A DNA stretch of 64,000 nt, taken from contig NVTE01000003.1 in NCBI GenBank assembly GCA_002401455.1, positions 1-64,000 on the forward strand. The letters are read 5' to 3'. Origin of the DNA: Alphaproteobacteria bacterium. Lineage in GTDB: Bacteria > Pseudomonadota > Alphaproteobacteria > Sphingomonadales > Emcibacteraceae. Positions 17,434 through 25,087 of this stretch are shown here, piece after piece. The position numbers and the translations under genes were made by a program. Numbering within the stretch: position 1 is the stretch's first letter; each line of letters starts with the position of its first letter. Under the pieces are notes generated by a model. That model was not told the DNA's origin. It ran no database searches and saw nothing but the letters and a program-made list of their open reading frames with translations.

Positions 17434-18609
17434 ATGAATGCTTCTTTATTTAGCACCCATACGTCACAACGGAAAAAAATATCCGATCCGGATATTCTTG
17501 CGCCTTCCCGCCATGAAAAAGAATTTGGCTTGTTTGACTCTGTATTTCATGAAGTTAGCAATGCCATCGCCATTATTTCCCATGAGTCCGATAACCTGAC
17601 ACCGGTCATTCTGGATATCAATCATCACTTTGAACTGGTTACCGGTTATCACCTTGATGAACTCCGGGGATGCTCCCTGTATGATTTCCTGGCGGAAACA
17701 GAATCCAGACCCAATCGGGAAGTCATTGAACAGGCATTGGCTAGCCGACAGGCCGCTATTCTCTTTTGCCCCTGGGTTACAAAACAGGGTAAAATTATCG
17801 ATATCGACATGACCATCAGGCCCTTCAGTAGTGATACTGACGGCTCCCGGTTTATTTGTGTTCTAAGGGAAAGTAACAGCGATCATAACACCCGTGACAA
17901 GGCGGCACGGGAGATTAAAAGCAATCTTCTCGCCGCCATGCACCATAATTTCAAGACGCCGCTCAATGGTATTCTGGGATATTCCGAAATTATCATGTCG
18001 GAGATGATGGGGCCAATCGGACAGGAATCATATAAGGGCTATGCTCAGGACATTCATGGTGCGGGAACAGACCTGCTTCAGCTCATAGATAACCTACTGG
18101 AACTGAAAGAACTGGAAACAAATGAATTCGAGCTTCAAGAGGAAAAATTTTCTATTGGACGCATGATTTCGGAATGCCTAAATAAAGTGTCTGGTGAGGC
18201 GGAGAAGACGGGTGTCGATCTGTCTTATACGGTTGATCAGGTCTCGTCTAATCTCTTAGGTGATAAATCACGCCTGCAACAGGTTATTCACAGTCTGTTG
18301 GAAAACGCTCTGAAATTCACCCCGGCCGGTGGACAGATAACCATAACAGCAAGACGGGACAGAGAGGGGGGCTATCTGATTTGTTGCGAGGATAATGGTG
18401 CCGGCATGCCGGCACAGCAATTGGCAAAAGTATTTTGCTATGATACCCATTTGTCCGACATATATTCCACCCCTACGGTCGGCATTGGCTTTGGTCTGTC
18501 CTATGTCAAACAACTCATTGAAAAGCACGGGGGGACTGTTTCGATTATCAGTTCCGTGGGGAAAGGAACCCGGGTAAGCTTGCACCTGCCCTCTGAGCGC
18601 CTGTGTTGA
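17434..18609 (+). CDS. PAS-domain sensor histidine kinase (PleC/DivJ-like H-box)
   Basis: The 391-residue soluble kinase has a PAS domain (VILDINHHFELVTGYHLDELRG, residues about 45-150) and a HisKA domain with H171 in HHNFKTPLNGILGYSEI. It also has an intact HATPase: N-box LLENALKFT, G1 EDNGAGMP, and G2 GIGFGLSYVKQLIEKHGG. The stretch after the histidine (YSEIIMSEMMGPIG) is like PleC/DivJ-family kinases of alphaproteobacteria. There is no membrane segment, so it should act in the cytoplasm. It is orphan (no regulator adjacent) and lies right after the tad genes. Together with the candidate CtrA/GANTC motifs upstream, this suggests a link between pilus function and the cell cycle. Confidence 0.9.
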   Translation: MNASLFSTHTSQRKKISDPDILAPSRHEKEFGLFDSVFHEVSNAIAIISHESDNLTPVILDINHHFELVTGYHLDELRGCSLYDFLAETESRPNREVIEQALASRQAAILFCPWVTKQGKIIDIDMTIRPFSSDTDGSRFICVLRESNSDHNTRDKAAREIKSNLLAAMHHNFKTPLNGILGYSEIIMSEMMGPIGQESYKGYAQDIHGAGTDLLQLIDNLLELKELETNEFELQEEKFSIGRMISECLNKVSGEAEKTGVDLSYTVDQVSSNLLGDKSRLQQVIHSLLENALKFTPAGGQITITARRDREGGYLICCEDNGAGMPAQQLAKVFCYDTHLSDIYSTPTVGIGFGLSYVKQLIEKHGGTVSIISSVGKGTRVSLHLPSERLC

Positions 18610-18737
18610 ATAAAATCCCTGATGAACCACCAGAATAAATATTTCAGAAACCATGAAGAAAAGCCTATCCATGACTTGCTTTATGGTACCCGCCCCCCAT
18701 ATAACTGATGATAGATATAACGACCAGGATAAATAAA

Positions 18738-19028
18738 ATGGCCCTTCCTCTGAATATTATTTCCGCTAATGACCTGCGGAGTGGTTTGAATGTTTATTTC
18801 GTTGAGGAGGGGGGTAAGGGCCGTTGGGATACGGATATATCCCAGGCGTCGGTCTTCGAGAAAGAGAACCTGGCCCCGGCCTTTGGTCTGGCGAAGCAGG
18901 ACATGGACAACAATATTGTAGTGGATTGCCTGACAGTAGCAGTGAATGATCAGCATGTTCCCCTGACAACTCGTGAAAAAATTCGCAGTAGCGGACCCTC
19001 CAGCAAATATGGCCATGGGACGGAATAA
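18738..19028 (+). CDS. DUF2849 domain protein
   Basis: A small protein of 96 residues, MALPLNIISANDLRSGLNVY, with the central DNNIVVDCLTVAVNDQHVPL and the end REKIRSSGPSS. This is the pattern of the alphaproteobacterial DUF2849 family (function unknown; members often sit beside sulfite reductase genes). The ATG at 18738, with AGGAT 7 bases upstream, fits the family start better than the earlier ATG at 18708. Here it is followed after 12 bases by a glyoxalase-II-like gene, not by cysI. Confidence 0.75.
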   Translation: MALPLNIISANDLRSGLNVYFVEEGGKGRWDTDISQASVFEKENLAPAFGLAKQDMDNNIVVDCLTVAVNDQHVPLTTREKIRSSGPSSKYGHGTE

Positions 19029-19040
19029 CAGGGGACGAAC

Positions 19041-19832
19041 ATGATCGTACGCCAGATATATGCCGATAACCCCCTGAGGAATTTTCACTATCTCATTGCC
19101 TGCCCCGAAACCCGGGATGCATTGGTGATCGACCCGCTTGACGTGACGAGATGTCTTGAGGCCGCCGATGATCTAAACCTGAATATCACCAAAATTCTCA
19201 ATACCCACGAACATTGGGATCATATTGGGGGCAATGAGGAAATGCGCCAGAAAACCGGGGCAAAGGTCTATGCCCATCACGGGGCTGCGGAAAAAATAGG
19301 CAGTGTGGATGTGGGGCTGAAAGCCGGGGATGTGATTGAAATTGGAGCAACTGTTATGCTCAGGGTTTTGGATACACCCGGTCATACCATGAGCCATGTT
19401 TGCCTGTTATCGGAGACGGAACAGCCGGCTTTGTTTTGCGGCGATACCCTGTTTAACGCCGGCGCTGGAAACTGCCATAATGGTGGCGATCCGGATGACT
19501 TGTATGAGACATTCTCCCGCCAGTTGGACGTGCTGCCGGACCATACCCGGATTTATCCGGGCCATGATTATATTATCAATAACCTGGAATTTACCCTGGA
19601 CCGGGAACCCGGTAATGACGCAGCGCATAACATGCTGGAGAAATTACGCGGCCAAAATCCCCATGAGGCCTATATCACTACCATGGCTGATGAGCGGCGC
19701 GTTAACAGCTTTTTCAGGCTGGAAAATCGGGAGATTATCCGGAAACTGAAAAGCGAAAATACTGAAATTTCTGAGATTCCTGACCCGCGGGAGATATTTA
19801 AAGCTCTCCGGGCGCTGCGAAATCACTGGTAA
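19041..19832 (+). CDS. gloB: hydroxyacylglutathione hydrolase-like (glyoxalase II) metallo-beta-lactamase fold protein
   Basis: The 263-residue protein has the binuclear metal motif THEHWDHIGGNEEM (THxHxDH), the second-shell histidine in LDTPGHTMSHVC, the aspartate in LFCGDTLFNAGAGNC and the histidine in RIYPGHDYIINN, all characteristic of glyoxalase II. This enzyme hydrolyses S-D-lactoylglutathione to lactate and glutathione in methylglyoxal detoxification. The C-terminal helical domain (ENREIIRKLKSE, DPREIFKALRALRNHW) that binds glutathione in GloB is present, so this assignment is favoured over a generic thioesterase. It is grouped with the DUF2849 gene upstream and the SCP2 gene downstream. 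Confidence 0.87.
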   Translation: MIVRQIYADNPLRNFHYLIACPETRDALVIDPLDVTRCLEAADDLNLNITKILNTHEHWDHIGGNEEMRQKTGAKVYAHHGAAEKIGSVDVGLKAGDVIEIGATVMLRVLDTPGHTMSHVCLLSETEQPALFCGDTLFNAGAGNCHNGGDPDDLYETFSRQLDVLPDHTRIYPGHDYIINNLEFTLDREPGNDAAHNMLEKLRGQNPHEAYITTMADERRVNSFFRLENREIIRKLKSENTEISEIPDPREIFKALRALRNHW

Positions 19833-19862
19833 CGTTAACAAAAATAATTGAAGGAAAAACAT

Positions 19863-20162
19863 ATGAGTCTTGAAGACATTACAACTGAAATCCGCACTAA
19901 AGCTGAAACCATGGAAGCCAATGGTAAAAAGGTCAAGATTGACCTGAAGGGGGAAGGGATCATCCTCATCGATGGTACAACAACGCCACCAACGGTCAGT
20001 AATGATGATGCTGATGCTGATGTGACTTTGATTGTCAGTGAAGAAAATTTTGAGGGCCTTATGGATGGCTCCCTGAATCCCCAGATGGCCTTTATGATGG
20101 GCAAGCTTAAAATTGATGGCGATATGGGCCTTGCATTGAAACTGGGTGACCTGTTTAGCTAG
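19863..20162 (+). CDS. SCP2 sterol-carrier-domain protein
   Basis: The 99-residue protein consists of one SCP2 lipid-transfer domain: KVKIDLKGEGIILIDG, then ADVTLIVSEENFEGLMDGSL, and the end MGKLKIDGDMGLALKLGDLF. This is the usual compact bacterial SCP2 form that binds fatty acyl or lipid ligands. The ATG at 19863 follows AAGGAAAA with good spacing; the in-frame TTG at 19848 is less likely. A strong terminator follows at 20184, ending this short gene group. Confidence 0.9.
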   Translation: MSLEDITTEIRTKAETMEANGKKVKIDLKGEGIILIDGTTTPPTVSNDDADADVTLIVSEENFEGLMDGSLNPQMAFMMGKLKIDGDMGLALKLGDLFS

Positions 20163-20183
20163 GACCTTTCGGAAACGAACCTG

Positions 20184-20210
20184 AAAAGCCCTCTCCGGAG
20201 GGCTTTTTTA
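20184..20210 (+). terminator. intrinsic terminator after the SCP2 gene
   Basis: AAAAGCCCTC (20184-20193) pairs with GAGGGCTTTT (20198-20207) around the 4-base loop TCCG and runs into T6. It also sits just past the end of the convergent virion gene cluster (stop at 20228), so it may separate the two convergent transcripts. Confidence 0.88.
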
Positions 20211-20227
20211 GGTTAAGGACCCTGCAC

Positions 20228-20728
20228 TTAAGGTGCGATCAACCCGTGGACGCGGCAGGCGGCCAGCAGACTGTTCAGGGCGGTGCGGGCCTCGGCATCA
20301 ATGGTTAACCCGCCTGTGGCATCGCTGACGGCGGCCTGCCGGGGGCCGATAACCTGTTGGCCCAGGATATCAATCCGATTGGCGGTCATAACCCCCTTCT
20401 GCCAAAGGCCAGCCACGTAACGGGTCGAGATATTTTCGTCTTTCAGCCACAGGATCAGGCCCTCAAACGGGGAATGATATTGCCAGGCCCCACCGATATA
20501 TTGTGCCAGTTCAGTGTCATGGCTGGTCCAGTCGCCGGTTGCGCCACTGGCCACCAGCCACAGGCCGCCGTCCGCTGGGGATGCTGGGGGAACTGACAGG
20601 GCTGATGTTTCCACTGCCGACTGAACGACAGCGTCCAGAATATTCAGGGCCAGATTGTGGGTGACTTCCTTCTGGGACTGGGTGGAGATGATATAGGGCG
20701 TGTTAAGCCGGGGGGTTTGCTGAACCAT
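20228..20728 (-). CDS. DUF2793 protein, putative virion fibre or spike component
   Basis: The 166-residue protein starts MVQQTPRLNTPYIISTQSQKE and continues with VTHNLALNILDAVVQ. This is the DUF2793 signature, found in alphaproteobacterial phage and GTA tail-fibre or receptor-binding proteins. The C-terminus (VIGPRQAAVSDATGGLTIDA, then ARTALNSLLAACRVHGLIAP) resembles the ends of such fibre proteins. It is the last gene of the structural operon, 27 bases after the tail-tip gene, where fibres are usually encoded. It is much shorter than long fibres, so it may be only the adaptor domain. Confidence 0.8.
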   Translation of the reverse strand: MVQQTPRLNTPYIISTQSQKEVTHNLALNILDAVVQSAVETSALSVPPASPADGGLWLVASGATGDWTSHDTELAQYIGGAWQYHSPFEGLILWLKDENISTRYVAGLWQKGVMTANRIDILGQQVIGPRQAAVSDATGGLTIDAEARTALNSLLAACRVHGLIAP

Positions 20729-20755
20729 AGTTTTATACCTTTATGTTAAATGTCA

Positions 20756-23023
20756 TTAGAGGGAAACTGTCAGGGGCCAACCCCGGCCGATGGTGTCACT
20801 GATTTGCATGATACGCACATCAAGACTGGTTTGGGTTGACCCAAAATCTTCAATTTGCAGCGTGTCGGGATAGGTGATCTCCGCCTTGACAGAGGTCAGG
20901 GTCCTGACCACAGCGCTGTCATTTAAAATCTCGACATCATATTTTTCGTAAAGCTCACCTAACGGCACATCGGCATTGTCGAGCCAGTCACCGCCAACCC
21001 GGCTGCGCCTGACCCAGGTCAGGATCAAGGTGCCAGCCGCATCACGTTTCCCTTGGGCATGGACCGGAGGAAAGGGTTTCAGCACCTCCGACGTGAAGCT
21101 GTGGGCCTGAGGGATGGCATCCTCTACCCGGCCGCCGGATGTTACCGTCTTGAAGAAGAGGGGCTGGCCGATATCGGAGAAATTCAGTGTCGCTGTGTTG
21201 ACAGTAGCAGAGGATAAAAGCATAAAAATTTCAGATGCGCCGTGACCCGGAACATATCTTTCTGTGCCCCGCCGCCCCCGGAGAAGTCCGCTCAGGCGGA
21301 ACCGGCCATCTGGCTCAAGAACGACCTGCTGAAACTGAAGAATTTCCCCGCCGACCCAGGCGATATTTGCCCCCTTGAGTACGGCATCAGAGGTTTCGCC
21401 CGACAGGGTGTGGCCTGGGTTATCCAGGTGGACCAGCAGGTCGTTCCCTTGATCCCAATAGGCAGATGGTCCGTCAGGCAGAATATTTTCCACGGTTCCG
21501 CTAATGACATCAGCTGCCGAGAAATCAAGCTGGCTATAGGTCTGATCATTATCTCTGGATATGAAAAGGCCAGCCCCGGACCATTTTCCCGTTCCGGCCG
21601 CCACGGCCCAGAACAGAAGGGGAGACGTCACATTCTCGCCCGTGATCGTCGGTATATCAAGGGGGAAAAACTGGCTGGGGGCCAAATTTTCGACCTCCTG
21701 GACCGGCACTGGTCCACTGTCGGCATAACTATTGCGGTCCAGCAGGGTTTTGGAGAATTTTATCGCCAGGCAACTGATACCCTGAACGCCATTCTCTGTT
21801 TCCTGAAGCAGGAAGTCCTGAAGCTCGCCTCCAAGGGTCAGGGTTACAATATCACCCGGTAGCAGGTCGGCATATTTAGGGGGCAAGGCAAAACTCACCG
21901 TTTCTCGCCCATACCAGGCCAGATCAAGCTGTATCTCAGAGGCGGACTTTGCCTTATCTGAGGAGATCACCAGGGGGTAGGCGTTTTGTCGAACAATATC
22001 GCTGGCCACATGAAGCCGTCTGGCCCGTTGATGCCCGGTCTGATAATCCCGGTCTGGATCGATGAAAGACAGGCCAATCTCTCGGGGCAGGTCCATATCC
22101 TGTCGCCGGGACAGGGTGATTTTCTCCCCAGGTTCTGACTTGTTGCTTGAAGAATTGCCAGCCGGTTGTATCAGGTCATCGGGTGCAATGGTCGCCAGTG
22201 ATGTCCTGTCCAGGGTGCGGAATAACAGGCTGTTTTCCTGTTCAACCACATCAAAGTGATAAATCTGGGCCAGTTCTTCTATGGCCGAGCGGGATTTTGT
22301 CGGCCCTGAAATAACATAACCGCCAACCATCTGATCAAGGTCACTGACATCATAGGCGGTAATCCCGGAGAGATCACAAATATCAGATATAATGGCCGAG
22401 AGCGGTATTTCTCCACCTGTATCAGCAATAACTTCAAAGGTCAGGTTGGGAATTCGGTTGGCATATTCTGCCAGCTCCAGGTCGTCAAAAACCACATAAG
22501 CCAGATTCCGTAAGGCGGGGGCAGAATTTTGCCCCTCAAGAGCTTCAATCATCGGATCAGCCTGTTGGAAAGCAGTGCCCGAATAAATTCTGAGGCTGCC
22601 ACCGGATGCCAGGGCTCCGGTGCTATCCCGCAACAGCTTACCATCTGCCCAGATACGACCCACATCAGATATTTTCCGCCCCGATAAGACCACCGCAAAG
22701 GAGGCCGAATAGCTGTAGGTCACGGTAGTGACTTTTTGGCTGCCCTTGCCGCCGCCTTCGGTATTTTCATTGCGGGTTTCTTTCAGGCCTGTGGACCAGA
22801 CAACATTTCCGGGCAGGCGCAGTGTGCCATACACCCGGGAAATAGGTTCGCCATAAGCGGATGTCTGGACGGTGAGGTCTTTCAGGCGTCCGCCTTCAAT
22901 TGTCCGGGACGCAGTTCCCCCGAAAATTGCCTGATCCACCCTTTGGCCAACCAGTCCTCCGATCATACCCCCAATGGGTCCGCCAATGGCTGTTCCGACA
23001 ACGGTAAGTACGACAGATGCCAT
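20756..23023 (-). CDS. phage tail tip / baseplate protein, GTA gp15-like (without TIM barrel)
   Basis: The 755-residue protein begins with a glycine-rich hydrophobic segment (VVLTVVGTAIGGPIGGMIGG) followed by the RVYGTLRLPGNVVWSTG region. It then has a Phage-tail_3-like domain (residues about 190-340, IYHFDVVEQENSLLFRTLDR) and a C-terminal region with LLRGRRGTERYVPGHG, all typical of GTA gp15 and related tail host-specificity proteins. RcGTA gp15 is about 1300 residues because it also carries a glycoside-hydrolase-like TIM barrel. That part is absent here, while a TIM-barrel-like module is present in the gene at 25088-27436. It overlaps the NlpC gene by one base. Confidence 0.87.
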   Translation of the reverse strand: MASVVLTVVGTAIGGPIGGMIGGLVGQRVDQAIFGGTASRTIEGGRLKDLTVQTSAYGEPISRVYGTLRLPGNVVWSTGLKETRNENTEGGGKGSQKVTTVTYSYSASFAVVLSGRKISDVGRIWADGKLLRDSTGALASGGSLRIYSGTAFQQADPMIEALEGQNSAPALRNLAYVVFDDLELAEYANRIPNLTFEVIADTGGEIPLSAIISDICDLSGITAYDVSDLDQMVGGYVISGPTKSRSAIEELAQIYHFDVVEQENSLLFRTLDRTSLATIAPDDLIQPAGNSSSNKSEPGEKITLSRRQDMDLPREIGLSFIDPDRDYQTGHQRARRLHVASDIVRQNAYPLVISSDKAKSASEIQLDLAWYGRETVSFALPPKYADLLPGDIVTLTLGGELQDFLLQETENGVQGISCLAIKFSKTLLDRNSYADSGPVPVQEVENLAPSQFFPLDIPTITGENVTSPLLFWAVAAGTGKWSGAGLFISRDNDQTYSQLDFSAADVISGTVENILPDGPSAYWDQGNDLLVHLDNPGHTLSGETSDAVLKGANIAWVGGEILQFQQVVLEPDGRFRLSGLLRGRRGTERYVPGHGASEIFMLLSSATVNTATLNFSDIGQPLFFKTVTSGGRVEDAIPQAHSFTSEVLKPFPPVHAQGKRDAAGTLILTWVRRSRVGGDWLDNADVPLGELYEKYDVEILNDSAVVRTLTSVKAEITYPDTLQIEDFGSTQTSLDVRIMQISDTIGRGWPLTVSL

Positions 23024-23469
23024 TAAATTGTCCCTTCATAATGATGTGGTAAAATTGGAAATGAATGGATGGAAATAATTCTGGACCGCCATTCCGTATC
23101 TAGTCCATGCTCGACCACCCGGCCGTATTTTTCGCAGGCATGAATGATGCCTCTGTCCGAGATGATGGCAGAATGCTCCAGATATTTGCCAATTCGCAGG
23201 ATAATCACATCTCCTGGATGCATGAGGGACTTTTCCTTGTCCTTGAAACCGGCCTGCGCGGCTTGGCAGGAAATAGCATTTTTCCGGGGAATTTTTTTGT
23301 AATCCGCAAGATCAAAATCACTTAACCCAAGGGTTTTAGAGACGTAAATAATTAAGCCAATACAGTCCAAACCTTGTACGGGGTTCCGTCCTTGATGACG
23401 AAAAGGGCTGCCGACACAACTTCGTGCCGTCAAAAAGATTCTCCTGCGGGGCAGATCATATATGGTCAT
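23023..23469 (-). CDS. NlpC/P60 cell-wall peptidase of the virion (GTA gp14-like)
   Basis: The 148-residue protein has the NlpC/P60 layout: catalytic cysteine C36 in QGLDCIGLIIYV, histidine H99 in KYLEHSAIIS and H110 in GIIHACEKYG. In GTAs and siphoviruses this tail-tip enzyme cuts peptide cross-links of peptidoglycan during DNA entry. The position just upstream of the tail-tip gene is the standard one. The length is normal and all three catalytic residues are present. The next gene upstream is on the opposite strand, an unusual break in the operon. Confidence 0.9.
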   Translation of the reverse strand: MTIYDLPRRRIFLTARSCVGSPFRHQGRNPVQGLDCIGLIIYVSKTLGLSDFDLADYKKIPRKNAISCQAAQAGFKDKEKSLMHPGDVIILRIGKYLEHSAIISDRGIIHACEKYGRVVEHGLDTEWRSRIISIHSFPILPHHYEGTI

Positions 23470-23521
23470 TTCAAAAAAACTTTGCTATCAGTGTTGATTA
23501 GAAAATTTAATAGATAATAAA

Positions 23522-24238
23522 ATGAAGGATTTGTCTGTCATGGACATGAATGTTATTGGGTTGCATATTCACGAATTAAGAAACCAGTGCCGCTTTATTG
23601 AGGCCAGCGTAGGTATTTTAAATCAATCAATGGAAAACCAGGCCTCTGTTGGTGTTTTCTTTGCATTGCAAAATATCATGTTGGGGACAAACCAGATTTC
23701 CCGCTTGTTATGGACGCCCCGCAAGAAAGGCAAGGAACGGGCAGCATCCCTGCGTGAAGCTCTTGACCTGCCGGAAAAGTATCCGTTGAATAATGACGGC
23801 ATCCTGACACTTGTTGATCACGCGGACGAAGCGAATGATCAATGGATTAGCCAGTCCAAGGATCAATATGTCCTTTATGATTTCATTGGTGAAATTGACA
23901 ACAGTCCTCATAAGGAAGTTGAAACCAGGAATATTTTCCGCGCTTTTGATACCACCACCAAAATATACACCTATCTGGGAACCAGTTTTAATCTGGAAGC
24001 CTTGCTGAAAGCTGTCGGTGATGTGAGCAATCGGGTTAACCAGATTCATAGGCGCCTCTATCCCGATCAATGGAAAGAGGCTGAGGCCGAAAAGGCTGAG
24101 CCAGGGGTAAAAGAAACTCCTGCTGAAAAACCGGCCGCGAAAAAGGCGGTTCCAAAGAAGGCAGCGGCTAAGAAGACTCCTGCTAAAAAGGCAGCAGCGA
24201 AAAAATCTGTTCCGAAAAAAGCAGCGGCAAAAAAATAG
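23522..24238 (+). CDS. unrecognised protein with histone-H1-like lysine/alanine tail, antisense within the virion operon
   Basis: The family is not recognised. The 238-residue protein has a mixed helical N-terminal region of about 180 residues (LHIHELRNQCRFIEASVGIL, SVGVFFALQNIMLGTNQIS) and a C-terminal tail of about 45 residues. The tail ends in three 10-residue repeats (AVPKKAAAKK, TPAKKAAAKK, SVPKKAAAKK), as in histone H1 and bacterial H1-like nucleoid proteins; such tails bind DNA non-specifically. It lies on the plus strand between the gp14-like and gp13-like genes and ends 6 bases from the convergent gp13 stop, so its transcript opposes the operon. No strong ribosome site precedes the ATG (23522). 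It could be a nucleoid-binding cargo protein; no function is claimed. Confidence 0.75.
   Translation: MKDLSVMDMNVIGLHIHELRNQCRFIEASVGILNQSMENQASVGVFFALQNIMLGTNQISRLLWTPRKKGKERAASLREALDLPEKYPLNNDGILTLVDHADEANDQWISQSKDQYVLYDFIGEIDNSPHKEVETRNIFRAFDTTTKIYTYLGTSFNLEALLKAVGDVSNRVNQIHRRLYPDQWKEAEAEKAEPGVKETPAEKPAAKKAVPKKAAAKKTPAKKAAAKKSVPKKAAAKK
24146..24235 (+). repeat. three tandem 30-bp coding repeats (AAKK tail)
   Basis: Three in-frame units of ten codons (24146-24175, 24176-24205, 24206-24235) encode x-V/P-P/A-KKAAAKK. The stop codon follows immediately. Synonymous differences between the units (AAG/AAA, GCG/GCA) show they are not a very recent copy. Confidence 0.85.
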
Positions 24239-24244
24239 GTCGCC

Positions 24245-25087
24245 TTATTTTAGGCCGGGATAGTTATACAGGGCATCTGTTCCCGGGATGGCTGTCTCGC
24301 CTTTGAAATTCTTGAAATTTTGAAACTTATCTTTGCAGGTTGCAGATCTTTTATCGCAACCTGCAAAACTTAGATAAAGATCGCCGATCTCTATGGCAAC
24401 GGGTAATTTGTCATAGAGGACGAATTGGCCCCCGGTATAAATTTTCACTTCTGTTTTAAGTCCCGTATTAGCTCCATTTAACCAGCGGACCGAGCCATAA
24501 TCAAACCAGCCATCTGCCTCTGTCCGGTTGGCATCAGAAAAACTGTCCCGACTGACGACCGCTGTGACCTGTCCCAGGCCGGAGAATTTATCAAGATTGA
24601 CGTGACATTTGTCTGACCCCAGATCCGCCCGGCATTCGGGGGAGAAAACATCGCCAATGACCTGTTGGAGCCGTTGGGTCAGCCCCCTGATTTCAACGGT
24701 AAAATGATCGTCCCTCAGGGTGAATTCGCCCAGCCACCCGGTGCGAATATACAGTTTTCCCTGACCTATGACCTGCCAGTTGACTTGAAAAATGGCGATG
24801 GTTGCGTGATCAAACAGTCCGGCGCGAATATCCTTTTCTGACAGACCATCCGATGACAGCAGGGCATGGACCTCCAGGTTATCCACATTCAGGCTATTGG
24901 TGCTGCTGATTGAGGAAGGCAGGAAACCATTGACCGGGCTGAAGGTCAGCGTGTCAATATCCAGCTCCCGGTCATGGGTGGTGAAGGCCATCCGGACCCC
25001 ATCCCGCCGGGTCAGCACCCAACAGGTCACCAGGGTGGTCAGCTCAGACGACAGGTGGCTTTTCAGGTCTGGGGAAATTGCTTTCAT
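24245..25087 (-). CDS. DUF2163 / BR0599-family tail protein (GTA gp13-like)
   Basis: The 280-residue protein matches the DUF2163 tail family: the N-terminal TCWVLTRRDGVRMAFTTHDR, a middle FSPECRADLGSDKCHVNL, and the C-terminal cysteine motif AGCDKRSATCKDKFQN followed by NFKGE. In RcGTA the homologous tail-tip hub carries an iron-sulphur cluster, and the four cysteines that would hold it are present here. It follows the DUF2460 fusion gene directly (stop and start are adjacent), in the classical g12-g13 order. Confidence 0.9.
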   Translation of the reverse strand: MKAISPDLKSHLSSELTTLVTCWVLTRRDGVRMAFTTHDRELDIDTLTFSPVNGFLPSSISSTNSLNVDNLEVHALLSSDGLSEKDIRAGLFDHATIAIFQVNWQVIGQGKLYIRTGWLGEFTLRDDHFTVEIRGLTQRLQQVIGDVFSPECRADLGSDKCHVNLDKFSGLGQVTAVVSRDSFSDANRTEADGWFDYGSVRWLNGANTGLKTEVKIYTGGQFVLYDKLPVAIEIGDLYLSFAGCDKRSATCKDKFQNFKNFKGETAIPGTDALYNYPGLK

